Positions 35,227 to 44,115 are shown, counted from the stretch's first letter. The stretch is DNA of 64,000 nt from Saccharibacillus endophyticus (GCF_013185185.1 NZ_JAAZWE010000003.1:434001-498000); one strand, 5' to 3'. Numbers and translations: made by a program. Notes: generated from the letters alone by a model not told the origin.

Positions 35227-35421
35227 ATGGCTCAAAAACCTATTGATTACTATTTGCGTAATATTGGCAAGGGTACACAGGCTAAAGATGAAAAAACTCC
35301 TGTCATCAAAACGAAAAGTGTTCTTGAAGGCGCAGATAGTATGATCACCACACGTACAGAACATTTCACTCAGTCCTCTGAAATTCGTGAAGAAAAGAAG
35401 CTCAAACCAGAAGAAGATTAA
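35227..35421 (+). CDS. Small hydrophilic protein of unknown function
   Basis: This 64-residue protein (MAQKPIDYYLRNIGKG...) is rich in Lys, Glu and Thr with no membrane segment. It has a very strong ribosome binding site, AAAGGAGGTG, 6 nt before ATG. It lies 15 nt after the membrane-protein gene and is followed by its own terminator, so the pair forms a short operon. No family is recognised. Confidence 0.6.
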   Translation: MAQKPIDYYLRNIGKGTQAKDEKTPVIKTKSVLEGADSMITTRTEHFTQSSEIREEKKLKPEED

Positions 35422-35427
35422 AATCGT

Positions 35428-35478
35428 TGCTTAGTCTAGATCAAGTTTGATGATTGATGTAGACTAAGCAGTTTTTAT
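35428..35478 (+). terminator. Terminator after the two-gene membrane operon
   Basis: TGCTTAGTCTA pairs with TAGACTAAGCA (11 bp) around a 21-nt loop, followed by GTTTTTATAT. Confidence 0.8.
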
Positions 35479-35490
35479 ATTAAGATGTTT

Positions 35491-36532
35491 TCAAAATAAT
35501 AACTTGTCAAAACGGCGTGCGGCTTCATAATCAATCCCATACGTATGCGAATAACGATCAAGCGTAATTCCTACAGAAGAATGCCCAAGCCGTTCAGATA
35601 CAATCTTCGGATGCACATTCTGCTTGAGCAGCAGCGAAGCATGCGTATGCCTGAGATCATGGAACCGGATCTTCGGCAACCCAGATTTCTTTAGCATGTC
35701 CAGCCAGCGCGTTTCAAAATAATACGGGTTGATCGGCAAACCTCGTTTGGTTTGACTAACCAGCCCAAAATCTTTGTAATTCGGTCCTGCGGCCAGCTTG
35801 TCCTGCGCTTGCAGGGCTTTTTGTCGTTTCATTGCTGCAACTACAATTTCCGGCATTGCGATCGTTCGGATTCCGGCTTTCGTCTTTGGCTCATGGAAGG
35901 CATGACCATGTTCGCCACGCGTGTAGGAATGCTTGACGGTAAGAGTCTTGGCCTCCAGATCAACATCGATCCAACGGAGTGCGATGGCTTCGCCCCGACG
36001 TAGTCCGCAAGCAGCTGCCAGCAAGATGATCATGTAGTAGCGGTATGGCTTCGCGTAGTCGAGAAACTGTGAAAGCTCGTCGTTTGTCCAGACGTTTGTT
36101 TTGGCTTTTGGGATTTTTGGCGGCTTGACCAGTGGCTACATTGCGATGGAGCGTTTCGTGTCTGACGGCTATAGCCAGTGCATCGTGCAAAACCTTGTGA
36201 ACGTGATTCACGGATTGTGGTGACAATCCATCTTCAACCCGTAGCCTTTCGTACATCGCGACTAGGTGAGCCGATTTGAGCTTGGCTATCGGGATCTGTC
36301 CAAGCTTCGGGATGATGTGATAATTCACTAGCCACTTGTAAGTTTTCATTGTGCCGGGTCTAACGTTTGGTCGCTTTAACTCTAGATATTTCAAAAAATA
36401 ATCCTGTACACTCTCCGTAGTTTCTTCAATGTAACTTCCCCGCCCAAGTTCCGTTAGCATTTTAGCCAATGCTTGTTCGGTTTTTTTCTTTGTAACAAAT
36501 CCCGCCTTCATCTTCTGCCGACGTTTCCCCAA
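35491..36532 (-). pseudogene. Tyrosine recombinase/integrase, frameshifted
   Basis: Two overlapping frames together make a phage/ICE-type integrase. The N-terminal piece (from about 36532) has the SAM-like core-binding domain (YFLKYLELKRPNVRPGTMKT). The C-terminal piece (to 35491) has the catalytic residues: Arg in GLRRGEAIALRW, Lys in PKTKAGIRT, HDLRHTHAS and LGHSSVGITLDRYSHTYG with the Tyr. The reading shifts by one base near 36130: ATG... GTA-GCC-ACT then an extra G, after which VKPPKIPKAKTNVW continues as expected. The first about 25 residues are also missing a proper start. The gene is probably inactive. Confidence 0.8.
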
Positions 36533-36772
36533 TCTCCCTGCGCGTGGCGGTTTAACGCAACCATTTGGTCGGTTTCACCTATGGCTTTTAGTACACCCTC
36601 CTATACTAAAATCTAAAATGATCCAAGCATGGCCCATCGTAATGCGACAATAAAATCTCATGTACCCCTGTATCCGAAAGGTCGATTTGTGCGGAAGAAC
36701 ACAAAAAAATAGCGGAAGTACGCACAGAAACGCTGGCGTAAATCCACTATAATAGAAGTTAGTTAAACGGTA

Positions 36773-37531
36773 TTACGAGTGCCTAAAATGCGAAGTGTTG
36801 AGATCGTATTTGTGTGTGGAATGCCAAAGACGTTCGCTACCCGGTTGGGTTTCTCCTCCAGACAACCTTTTTAGCACGTCCAGTTTCAAGATGTAGGTCC
36901 GGCGATTCTTTAGCTCAATGACACCTTGATCATGAAACTCTTTCAGGATTCTTGCGGCACTTTCCCGACCTACACCGATCATGTTGGCGAAATGCTGCTG
37001 TGTGATCTTCCAGTCGATCAACAGTCCGCTTTCGGTTTCTTTGCCGAAATTGGAGTGAAGGTCTAGCAGAAGATTAGCTACTCGAATTCTGACATCAAGA
37101 AACGCCAGATATTCGAGCTTCCGATCCGCTTGACTAAGACGTTCGCTGAGTATGTAGATGGTTTTGCGTAAAATGGCCGGGTAACGTGCTACAAGCTCTT
37201 CTATAGCCGAACGAGTCACGACCCAAAGCGTTGTTTTCTCAATTGTAGCAACAGAAGCTGTGCGATGATTATCGTGGTGGAAAATCTCAAGTTCACCAAT
37301 CGCTTCTCCAGGGAATTGGTGTCCGAAGATGATTTCCCGGTTTTCATCATGACGGTAGATCTTGAGTGCACCGGATTTGATGATATACATCTCGTGTCCT
37401 TCATCGCCATGCATGTACAACACCTGGCCTTTGTTGAACGTCTTTTCCCGGAACTTTGAGCTTACCCATTCAACATCTTCGTCTTTGACGATATCTTTAA
37501 AAAACGGAGTGTCGGTTACGGAATGGTACAA
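36773..37531 (-). CDS. Crp/Fnr family transcriptional regulator
   Basis: This 252-residue regulator has a cyclic-nucleotide-binding-like beta barrel (about 15-130; GQVLYMHGDEGHEMYIIKSG, GEAIGELEIFHHDNHRTASV), a dimerisation helix, and a Crp-type winged helix-turn-helix (about 175-240; ITQQHFANMIGVGRESAARI). There is no Cys cluster for an iron-sulfur centre. The start is TTG 37531 with GAGGGGAT 6 nt upstream; a longer frame upstream has no site. The signal and targets are unknown. It is divergent from an SLH gene inside the island, which it might control. Confidence 0.85.
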   Translation of the reverse strand: MYHSVTDTPFFKDIVKDEDVEWVSSKFREKTFNKGQVLYMHGDEGHEMYIIKSGALKIYRHDENREIIFGHQFPGEAIGELEIFHHDNHRTASVATIEKTTLWVVTRSAIEELVARYPAILRKTIYILSERLSQADRKLEYLAFLDVRIRVANLLLDLHSNFGKETESGLLIDWKITQQHFANMIGVGRESAARILKEFHDQGVIELKNRRTYILKLDVLKRLSGGETQPGSERLWHSTHKYDLNTSHFRHS

Positions 37532-37683
37532 CGGTGTATCCCCTCTATTCTCTTGTAAATCTTTTATTTTCCAATCTTTATTATAAAACTTGTTGCTCCG
37601 TTTGCATAAGCCCCTTTTTAAGGTTTGCTTGCACGCAGGCGGCCGAAGCAACAAGAAATACCCGTCTCTTGTAGACACGGTTC

Positions 37684-37711
37684 TTGACAAGCAGACGATT
37701 TGGATTATTTG
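37684..37711 (+). promoter_or_regulatory. Promoter of the SLH gene at 37756
   Basis: A perfect TTGACA (37684-37689), a 16-nt spacer and TATTTG (37706-37711) lie 45 nt before the start codon. Confidence 0.5.
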
Positions 37712-37755
37712 ATGAACGGGCGTTTTACTTTGAACATAACGGAGGGATAAAAAGA

Positions 37756-38778
37756 ATGAACGCTTTTGGAAAGAAACTGCTGGGGGTGATTGGAGGGGTT
37801 ACGCTTTCCATAACTCTTGTAGCGGGAAATGTAAGTGCAGCGAACCAATTCGATGATGTCAAAAAGTCCAACTGGGCTTATTCCACCGTCCAGTGGGCCA
37901 TCGCAAACAACGTCGTAAAAGGATATCCGGATGGTACATTCCGACCGGAGAAACAGGTTTCTGAATCCGAATTCCTCATGATGTTCATCTCGGCCTACCA
38001 GAAGGTTACACCGACTAAGGGCCAGAAGCACTGGGCGGATCCGGTGTACGTCATCGCAAAGAACCTCAACTGGCCTGTCAACGGTGTAAGTAACGACGCC
38101 GTTGGACGAGCTACACGGGAACAAGCGATTACGCGGGGTGAAGTTGCGAACATTATAGCCGGCGCAAACGGTGTAAACCTTGTTGACGCTGCAGCCATCC
38201 AGTACCTGCTTACTAACAACCTGGCCGCTGGTAAAACGGGCAACACGGTAGCCGGTTACAAAGGAAATGATTACCTCACACGTGCGGAAGCCGTAGCTTT
38301 CATCCAGCGTGTAAAAACTCGTGGTCTTGAAACGCTTAAAGAGCGCCCAAGATTCCCGAGCACGCCTGCAACGCCTACACCAACGCCGCAAGTTCCAAGC
38401 GGCATTAAAGGTGTACAAGCTGCTATCGAGAAAGTAATCGCAGGATCGAATACGTACAAAGGATACACAACGGAGTCTAGTGCAGAAGGTATGGTCATCA
38501 GAAGTACAGCAGGGAAGACATCTGTAGCTTACCGTATACCGGAAAGCAAGTCCGCAAGCGGTCGCGTTATCTCGTTCAGAGCAAGCGAAACGGCGAGCCT
38601 GAAACTTGCAGTAGAAACTCTGCAAGCAGCTGGCGTTAAAGTACCGGATAGCTTCGTAAACACCCTGCAAAGCGCTGTTAAAACGGGTAAGGACACAACG
38701 CAGAAAGTGGGCAACTACACTGTAACGGTGTCCCCGGATCCAACAGCGTACGATTCGCTTTACATTTACTTCAAGTAA
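37756..38778 (+). CDS. Secreted S-layer homology domain protein
   Basis: This 340-residue exported protein has a signal peptide (about 1-29, cleavage near VSAANQ). Three SLH repeats lie between about 30 and 215 (FDDVKKSNWAYSTVQWAIAN, GYPDGTFRPEKQVSESEF, ATREQAITRGEVANI). A Pro/Thr-rich linker (PATPTPTPQVP) leads to an about 115-residue C-terminal domain I do not recognise. GGAGGG lies 9 nt before ATG. It probably attaches to the cell wall polymer. Codon use is less GC-rich than in the host genes, in line with an island origin. Confidence 0.82.
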   Translation: MNAFGKKLLGVIGGVTLSITLVAGNVSAANQFDDVKKSNWAYSTVQWAIANNVVKGYPDGTFRPEKQVSESEFLMMFISAYQKVTPTKGQKHWADPVYVIAKNLNWPVNGVSNDAVGRATREQAITRGEVANIIAGANGVNLVDAAAIQYLLTNNLAAGKTGNTVAGYKGNDYLTRAEAVAFIQRVKTRGLETLKERPRFPSTPATPTPTPQVPSGIKGVQAAIEKVIAGSNTYKGYTTESSAEGMVIRSTAGKTSVAYRIPESKSASGRVISFRASETASLKLAVETLQAAGVKVPDSFVNTLQSAVKTGKDTTQKVGNYTVTVSPDPTAYDSLYIYFK

Positions 38779-38784
38779 TAAATT

Positions 38785-38815
38785 AGACCCTCACTGAAGT
38801 AGTGGGGGTCTTTTC
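38785..38815 (+). terminator. Terminator of the SLH gene
   Basis: AGACCC-T-CACT pairs with AGTG-G-GGGTCT around GAAGT, followed by TTTT. It separates two convergent SLH genes. Confidence 0.75.
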
Positions 38816-38986
38816 ATGTAAATGTGTAATCGACTAAATACTATTATTTGATACGGACAATCACTTACCTAAACAAACTGTACACAGTATAACTAAGAAC
38901 ATGAACAGACCCCAGAGCATGTACTCCAGGGCCTTTATCTTATTTACTATTTACAAGCTTCATGTTAGTTCCGTCTTTAGCATACA

Positions 38987-40213
38987 TCAGGATGTCATCC
39001 GTGTTGTTTTCGTATTTTTTCCTACACTGCGTCCGACTCCCCAGAATCTCTTCGCTGTACTCTGGCTAAGATACGGCACGCTCTTGTACAGACCATTCAC
39101 TTTTTCTAGATGGAACCCGCCGAATGTTACACCGTAATCCGTGGTCTCCGATTGTGCCAAGTTACCAATGCCTATAGATGGATCCATCGTAGAGTTCTGG
39201 AATACTGTACTTGTAAGCTTATATGGATCCATATTTGCCTTTGCCGTTTGCTCAGTAAGAATTACATATCCTGTACGCCAGTTCCACGTGTCTTTACTAA
39301 ACATATCTGTGTAGATGCTGTGCTTTGCCTTCGTCTGTACATCAAGATCTAGCAGGATCATCCGGTGTACTTTTACATCAGCAACAGCGCTCTTCATCTT
39401 AATGTCTTTCCCAATCATTTCTTTAAACGTTGACGTGTTATTTGTCTTTACGTACTCAAGTGGTGTAAACGACGTTACGTTTGTGCCTGTAGTCGCAACT
39501 TCCCGAAGCTCGTTAAGGGCTGTGTACCCGGAGGCTTTACTTCCTTCAACCCCCATGTAGCGAATCAGAATGCTTGCAACCTCTGCCCGCGTTACATTGG
39601 CACGAGGTTTAAAGCTGCCTTTCGTGTCTCCCATCATGATTCCCGTACCCATCATGACTGAAATGTTCGGGATGTTAGATTTATTCAGACCGCCTTTGTA
39701 GAACTCCGTGACCGGTACAAGCGCGTAAGGCCCGGCTACATCACTCAGTGCCTTATTGAACTCTGCACTTGATGCCGCAAGCCCTGTAGCCAACCACTTT
39801 GCAATTTCTTCTCTGCTCATTGCAGTGTTTGGTTTAAGACCGGCACTGTAGTCCGTTTTCTTTACAAAGCCAAGCGCTGTAATTTTGTTTACACTGGCGT
39901 AGGCGTAGTTATTTTTCGCTACATCACTGAATGCCACACCAGTCATGCTTGGGGTTTGCTTCGTAGCCCGAGCCAGCATCACCGCAAATTCCCCGCGTGT
40001 AACGTTACTTCCTGGTTTGAAGCTACCATCTGCATATCCTTTAACGAGTCCAAGGTTCGCCGCTTGTTTAATGGCAGCTTCAGCCCAGTGGCCGGAAATG
40101 TCGGTGAATGACGTAGTGGCTGCATGTGCTGTATCTAACTTTGTGAGCGGTGCAGTGCCAAGAAGAAGCGTAGTGGCCATAGCACCTAGAAGAAGTTTTT
40201 TAAGTTTATTCAT
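38987..40213 (-). CDS. Secreted S-layer homology domain protein with a shifted C-terminus
   Basis: This 408-residue protein has a signal peptide (MNKLKKLLLGAMATTLLLG, cleavage near AHAAT). It carries three SLH repeats (FTDISGHWAEAAIKQAANLG, GYADGSFKPGSNVTRGEF, GSFKPRANVTRAEVASILI) and a C-terminal domain of about 180 residues of unknown fold. GGGGG lies 8 nt before ATG. At an A6 run (39015-39020 on the plus strand) the frame appears to slip. A minus-one shift gives KKYENNTDDILMYAKDGTN and stops at 38940, which reads more like protein than the annotated end. The true end may therefore be 38940. Confidence 0.8.
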   Translation of the reverse strand: MNKLKKLLLGAMATTLLLGTAPLTKLDTAHAATTSFTDISGHWAEAAIKQAANLGLVKGYADGSFKPGSNVTRGEFAVMLARATKQTPSMTGVAFSDVAKNNYAYASVNKITALGFVKKTDYSAGLKPNTAMSREEIAKWLATGLAASSAEFNKALSDVAGPYALVPVTEFYKGGLNKSNIPNISVMMGTGIMMGDTKGSFKPRANVTRAEVASILIRYMGVEGSKASGYTALNELREVATTGTNVTSFTPLEYVKTNNTSTFKEMIGKDIKMKSAVADVKVHRMILLDLDVQTKAKHSIYTDMFSKDTWNWRTGYVILTEQTAKANMDPYKLTSTVFQNSTMDPSIGIGNLAQSETTDYGVTFGGFHLEKVNGLYKSVPYLSQSTAKRFWGVGRSVGKNTKTTRMTS

Positions 40214-40327
40214 ATGTTAAACCCCCAATCACAGACTACTTACAGCATACTGGACACGTATCTAAGGTTCTGTGCGTAACCAGACAACAAAACTGTGCTG
40301 CACATCACAAAACTTTGTTTTACAGAG

Positions 40328-40816
40328 TTAGGCCCGTAAAACCCCGTTGCCCAGCAAAAAATGTACAGCCTCCGTTTGAAAGTTGTCGATGGCTTCAGAA
40401 AGTGCTGTGCGGCCATCCCCGGATCTGTAATTAAGATCAGCATTATGTTCAAGAAGGAGCTTTATACAGGACAAGTTTCCTCTAGCTGCAGCCACCATCA
40501 GCGGGGTTTCTCCAGAATCTTGTACGATGGAAGCATCGGCACCTTGTTCTAACAGAAAAGCAATAAGCGAAGAATCGCCAAGCTTACAAGCAAAGCTAAG
40601 CAGAGTTCTGCCGCCGAAATCTTGTACGTTCACATCCAATCCATACTGGAGAAGCATGCGTAACAAAGTCTCGTCAGCCATTTCTACGTATTTGTACATG
40701 AGGGCTGGCACTGTGGAAATGATCTCGGCATGACCGTGAAGGAGAAGCGAACAGGGCAAATAATCTTGGTGTTGTGCATGGTGCAAAAATCGCTCTATTT
40801 CTTGAGTAAATAACAT
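40328..40816 (-). CDS. Ankyrin repeat protein
   Basis: This 162-residue protein has about three to four ankyrin repeats. Consensus pieces are GRTLLSFACKLGDSSLIAFL, SGETPLMVAAARGNLSCIKL and DGRTALSEAIDNFQTEAVHF. Ankyrin repeats mediate protein-protein contacts, and no catalytic part is present. AAAAGGAG lies 7 nt before ATG 40816; a longer in-frame start lacks a site. There is no signal peptide. It is 114 nt upstream of the SLH gene on the same strand. The partner is unknown. Confidence 0.82.
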   Translation of the reverse strand: MLFTQEIERFLHHAQHQDYLPCSLLLHGHAEIISTVPALMYKYVEMADETLLRMLLQYGLDVNVQDFGGRTLLSFACKLGDSSLIAFLLEQGADASIVQDSGETPLMVAAARGNLSCIKLLLEHNADLNYRSGDGRTALSEAIDNFQTEAVHFLLGNGVLRA

Positions 40817-41043
40817 AGACTCGCTCCTTTTGGAAAAAAAGGAACATGTGGGTGACCCGGAAATCAAGAGAATTTCATTTTGTGAAAAGTAGCATATCAA
40901 ATCATTTTTCATCGTCTACCTTATCGAACTTATAGACTCAATTATTGTTTAGGAAAATCGATTAAGATTCGTCATACTTACACCCTAGTAAACTGTAAAA
41001 GTGGTCATATATAATAGATTTAAAAACATATTGGAGGTACAAA

Positions 41044-41856
41044 ATGAAAATAAAAAATGTCCATCAATTGTTAGAGTATTGTATATCATTTGCCGAAGAA
41101 GAGTTAAATTCTTTTTTGAAAAATAGTAATAATAAAGCTGAAGAAAGCATAATCGTTGCAGCTCTATATAGATCAATTCTTGAGTTAAGTCTTAGTGCTA
41201 AAATTAGTGCCGAAAATGGTTTACGCGTTTCAAACGAATTGAACTACAGAAGTTTTCTTGAACACTACTTGACATTAAAATATATACTAAAAGATGCAAA
41301 AAAGTTTAAACGTCGTGCGACAGCGTACAAAGTGTCATATCATCTCATACAGATTGAAAGTGCCGCTTTGCTTATGGACACCTATGAAGAACTAGGCATC
41401 GATAAAGAGCAAATGGAAGAAATCAGAAAAATGCATATCGAAATTATAGAGCAGCCTGAATACGCGTCTATAAGAAATGAATACGAAAGGATGAAAAGAA
41501 ATTCCAAATATAAACAATACCCTAAATGGTATTCTCTTAACAATGGACCCACAAGTGTAAATCAATTAATAAAAGCAAGTGAAGATGACCCGCGTTTTAT
41601 GAAATATTTGTATGGATCTCTGTCTCAAAGTGCACATGGTTATTTGGCGTTGCGTGACTGGCATTCAAAAGGATTACTGCCGTTACAGGCTAAAGTTGAC
41701 CCAAATGAAGATAACTTCAATTTAGGGGTTTTCGCTTCATTTTTAGCGACTTCTACTCAGCGATTTATTATAGCTGTTCATCCAGAACATAAACTTAAAT
41801 TGGAGAGGTTTTATAGCGACTATATCTCCGCGAAAACAGAGTTAGGGCTTATGTAA
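41044..41856 (+). CDS. DUF5677-like protein of unknown function
   Basis: This 270-residue helical protein is encoded by strongly AT-rich DNA. The pattern RSILELSLSAKI, NYRSFLEHYLTLKYIL, and a late motif SLSQSAHGYLALRDW with conserved-looking Ser, His and Trp resembles the DUF5677 family, common in islands. TTGGAGGT lies 7 nt before ATG. It is the last gene of the island before the right copy of the sulfurtransferase repeat. Its function is unknown. Confidence 0.6.
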   Translation: MKIKNVHQLLEYCISFAEEELNSFLKNSNNKAEESIIVAALYRSILELSLSAKISAENGLRVSNELNYRSFLEHYLTLKYILKDAKKFKRRATAYKVSYHLIQIESAALLMDTYEELGIDKEQMEEIRKMHIEIIEQPEYASIRNEYERMKRNSKYKQYPKWYSLNNGPTSVNQLIKASEDDPRFMKYLYGSLSQSAHGYLALRDWHSKGLLPLQAKVDPNEDNFNLGVFASFLATSTQRFIIAVHPEHKLKLERFYSDYISAKTELGLM

Positions 41857-41883
41857 ATGTAGAAGAAAAAATCGTACCTTTAG

Positions 41884-42443
41884 CGGTCGACGACAAGCAG
41901 GCGGTACGCGTGCCTTCGACCTTTATCCCGAACGTGCAGCAGCATCTGGTGACGGACGTGAACGAGGTGCAGCGGATCGTCGGCACGATCAAAGCGGAAC
42001 AGATCGTGGAAGGCGTCGAGCAGGAGATGGCGGCCGAGCGCGGCGACGTGCCGGTGCAGGATATCGTGATCCCCGCGGCCGGCGATCCGACGGTCTTTTT
42101 CACCCCGGTGCTGATCGATTCCCGTGCTCACGACCGTTACTTGGGCCAGAACGAGACGATGGACCAGGTCGGCGGCCATATTCCGGGGGCGATCAATTTC
42201 TTCTGGAAGGACCTTTTTAATGAAGACGGATCGTACAAAAGCACGGAGGAACTGGAGAAACACTTCGAGACCGTGGACAAAGAAGCGGAGATCGTCGTGT
42301 ACTGCGGCTCCGGCGTGAGCGCGACGCCGAACGTATTGGCGTTGGAGCAGGCCGGGTTCAAAAGCGTGCGGCTGTATCCGGGAAGCTGGAGCGATTGGAT
42401 CTCGTATGACGATAATCCGATCGGGACGGGGGAAGAGGTTTAA
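41884..42443 (+). pseudogene. Truncated second copy of the sulfurtransferase (C-terminal half)
   Basis: The fragment encodes the last 186 codons of the sulfurtransferase, including the active loop CGSGVSA. The protein is identical to the complete gene at 32125-33075. About 12 silent base changes separate the copies, and no stop or shift has accumulated. The 5' half is absent; upstream is AT-rich island DNA. A GTG at 41910 could in principle start a single rhodanese domain, but there is no ribosome binding site. It is best read as the displaced native 3' end or the one brought by the island. Confidence 0.85.
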
Positions 42444-42460
42444 GTTGGTTTGGAGCAGGG

Positions 42461-42487
42461 AAGCCCGCGGCGGACGCGGGCTTTTTT
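42461..42487 (+). terminator. Terminator of the truncated sulfurtransferase copy
   Basis: AAGCCCGCG pairs with CGCGGGCTT around GCGGA and is followed by T. The stem is the same as in the left copy, with a different loop. Confidence 0.9.
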
Positions 42488-42505
42488 CGTCGCTCAGAAA
42501 TCTGC

Positions 42506-42534
42506 TTGACAATACCTGAGTTATCCCATAGGAT
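42506..42534 (+). promoter_or_regulatory. Promoter of the TetR-ABC operon
   Basis: TTGACA (42506-42511), a 17-nt spacer and TAGGAT (42529-42534) form a good sigma-A promoter. A dyad, TGAC-6-GTCA (42549-42562), just downstream is a candidate TetR operator for autoregulation. Confidence 0.65.
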
Positions 42535-42581
42535 TTAAAAATAAGAACTGACTGACTCGTCAATCGGGAAGGGGATACAGA

Positions 42582-43232
42582 TTGCCTAACGATGAATCGA
42601 ATGAGGAAAAGAGCAAGGAACTGATCGATCGAAAAACTCAATTGATGGAGATTGCTTTAGAGAAGTTCGCCAGGCTGGGCTATCATCAAACGAAGATATC
42701 CGACATCGTATCCGAAGCGGGCGTCGCGCAGGGCACTTTCTATTGGCATTTCAAAAGCAAGGAAGCGATCGGGCTGGAGATTATCGAGCAGGGCAAAGAA
42801 CGTCTGCTGCAGGTGATCGACCAAGGCTATCGGCAGGATCCGGGAGATATCGACGACATGGTCAAAGCTTCGGAAGCTTTATTCCTCCGATTGTTCGGTT
42901 TCGCCGAGGATAACCGTCATCTGATGGAGATCCTATTGACTGGCAACGGAGCCGACCTGACGATCAGGCAAAGCATTGCCGCGGCCCGGAACGCGATGGA
43001 GCAGGGCTTTCGGCGCAATATTCAACGGGCGAAAGAGCTGCGCATGCTGCCGGAAGAAATCGACGTCGAGCTTCGCGCCGCTCTGCTGATGAGCATGTGC
43101 GAAGGCCTGCTCTCGCGCTGGCTGTTCGGCTCGGGCGATATGCATGCCAAGATCGCGGAGTCGGATGCCGGAAATTTGGCGGGCGAGTTGGCGAATTTCG
43201 AGTTTTACGGATTATTGGGAAAGTCCAGATAA
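42582..43232 (+). CDS. TetR/AcrR family regulator
   Basis: This 216-residue repressor starts at TTG 42582 with AAGGGGAT 5 nt upstream. The N-terminal helix-turn-helix (about residues 20-65) has KISDIVSEAGVAQGTFYWHF. The rest is a helical ligand domain. It is the first gene before a substrate-binding protein, permease and ATPase, and the 19-nt gap to the next gene indicates one transcript. It probably controls its own operon through the dyad downstream of the promoter. The ligand is unknown. Confidence 0.88.
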   Translation: MPNDESNEEKSKELIDRKTQLMEIALEKFARLGYHQTKISDIVSEAGVAQGTFYWHFKSKEAIGLEIIEQGKERLLQVIDQGYRQDPGDIDDMVKASEALFLRLFGFAEDNRHLMEILLTGNGADLTIRQSIAAARNAMEQGFRRNIQRAKELRMLPEEIDVELRAALLMSMCEGLLSRWLFGSGDMHAKIAESDAGNLAGELANFEFYGLLGKSR

Positions 43233-43251
43233 GGATAAGGGGAGAAAAAAG

Positions 43252-44073
43252 ATGATGAAACGTAAATGGGCAGGAATGACTCTCGCGGCACTGACAACGT
43301 TCAGCCTGGTGCTGAGCGGGTGCGGAGGAAACTCGAACTCGGGAGCGGCATCCGCGAACGAATTGGAGCAGATCAAAAAAGCCGGCTTGATCAAGGTCGG
43401 CACGATGGGCACTTACCCGCCGTACACCTTTTTGAACGAACAAAAAGAAGTGGACGGTTTCGATCCGGATATCGCCAAAGAAGTCGCCAAGCGCATCGGA
43501 GTGAAAGCGGAATTCACGACGCAGGAATTTTCCGGATTGATCCCGAGCCTTCAGGCGAAAAAATTCGACGTCGTGGTCAGCCAAGTCACGATCACGGACG
43601 AACGCAAAACGCAGATCGATTTCACCGATCCCTACATCACGAACCAAGTCAAAATCATCGTGAACGAGGGCAACGGCGATATCACGAAGCTGGAAGATTT
43701 CAAAGGCAAAAAAGTAGGGGTCGGACTCGGCACCAACGACGAAACGTATCTGCGTACCGAGGTTTTGCCGCAAGTCGGCGATTTCGAAATCAAGACTTAC
43801 GATGACGTCATTACGTCGCTGAAAGACTTGGATGCGGGCCGCATCGACGCCACGATCAACAACCTGTATGCCTTGAAGCCGATCGTGGACGAGAACGGGT
43901 TCAAGATCAAAGCGGTAGGCGAACCGATCAAATCGGACGAAGCCGGCATCGCTCTTCGCAAAGACAATGCGGAGCTGCAGGAAGCCATGAACAAAGCGTT
44001 GGCGGATATGAAGGAAGACGGCACCTACGATACGATTTTCAAAAAATGGTTCGGCGAAGCGCCGGCCAAATAA
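43252..44073 (+). CDS. Amino acid ABC transporter substrate-binding lipoprotein
   Basis: This 273-residue lipoprotein (signal with lipobox LSGC at about residue 23) has a family 3 binding domain. GLIKVGTMGTYPPYTFLNEQ, DGFDPDIAKEVAKRIGV and DFTDPYITNQVKIIV are the usual motifs for polar amino acids. AGGGGAG lies 8 nt before ATG 43252, with a second ATG right after. It is paralogous to the protein at 6395-7234 and has the same operon order. The substrate is unresolved. Confidence 0.88.
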   Translation: MMKRKWAGMTLAALTTFSLVLSGCGGNSNSGAASANELEQIKKAGLIKVGTMGTYPPYTFLNEQKEVDGFDPDIAKEVAKRIGVKAEFTTQEFSGLIPSLQAKKFDVVVSQVTITDERKTQIDFTDPYITNQVKIIVNEGNGDITKLEDFKGKKVGVGLGTNDETYLRTEVLPQVGDFEIKTYDDVITSLKDLDAGRIDATINNLYALKPIVDENGFKIKAVGEPIKSDEAGIALRKDNAELQEAMNKALADMKEDGTYDTIFKKWFGEAPAK

Positions 44074-44115
44074 ATACGGGAACATTCGCCCTCCGGCAGA
44101 AAGGCGGTAGAATCC

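Larger units (their letters stand above)
32516..41883. mobile_element. Putative integrated genomic island inserted in the sulfurtransferase gene
   Basis: The about 9.4-kb segment is bounded by two copies of the 3' half of one sulfurtransferase gene, each with its terminator. It carries a disrupted tyrosine recombinase gene, and AT-rich genes (33385-35421 and 41044-41856) contrast with the GC-rich surroundings. Other cargo is a Crp/Fnr regulator, two SLH proteins and an ankyrin protein. The repeats start with 37 identical bases (32516-32552 and 41884-41920), a possible attachment core. Homologous integration of a circular molecule carrying a gene fragment is an alternative route. No conjugation or replication genes are seen, and it is likely no longer mobile. 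Confidence 0.65.
41884..42487 (+). repeat. Long direct repeat, right copy
   Basis: It matches 32516-33119, including the terminator. The first 37 bases (41884-41920) are identical to 32516-32552. Confidence 0.85.

Noticed and set aside
41910..42443. An independent single-domain rhodanese gene
   Set aside because: The GTG start lacks a ribosome binding site, and the sequence is plainly the 3' half of the duplicated sulfurtransferase.
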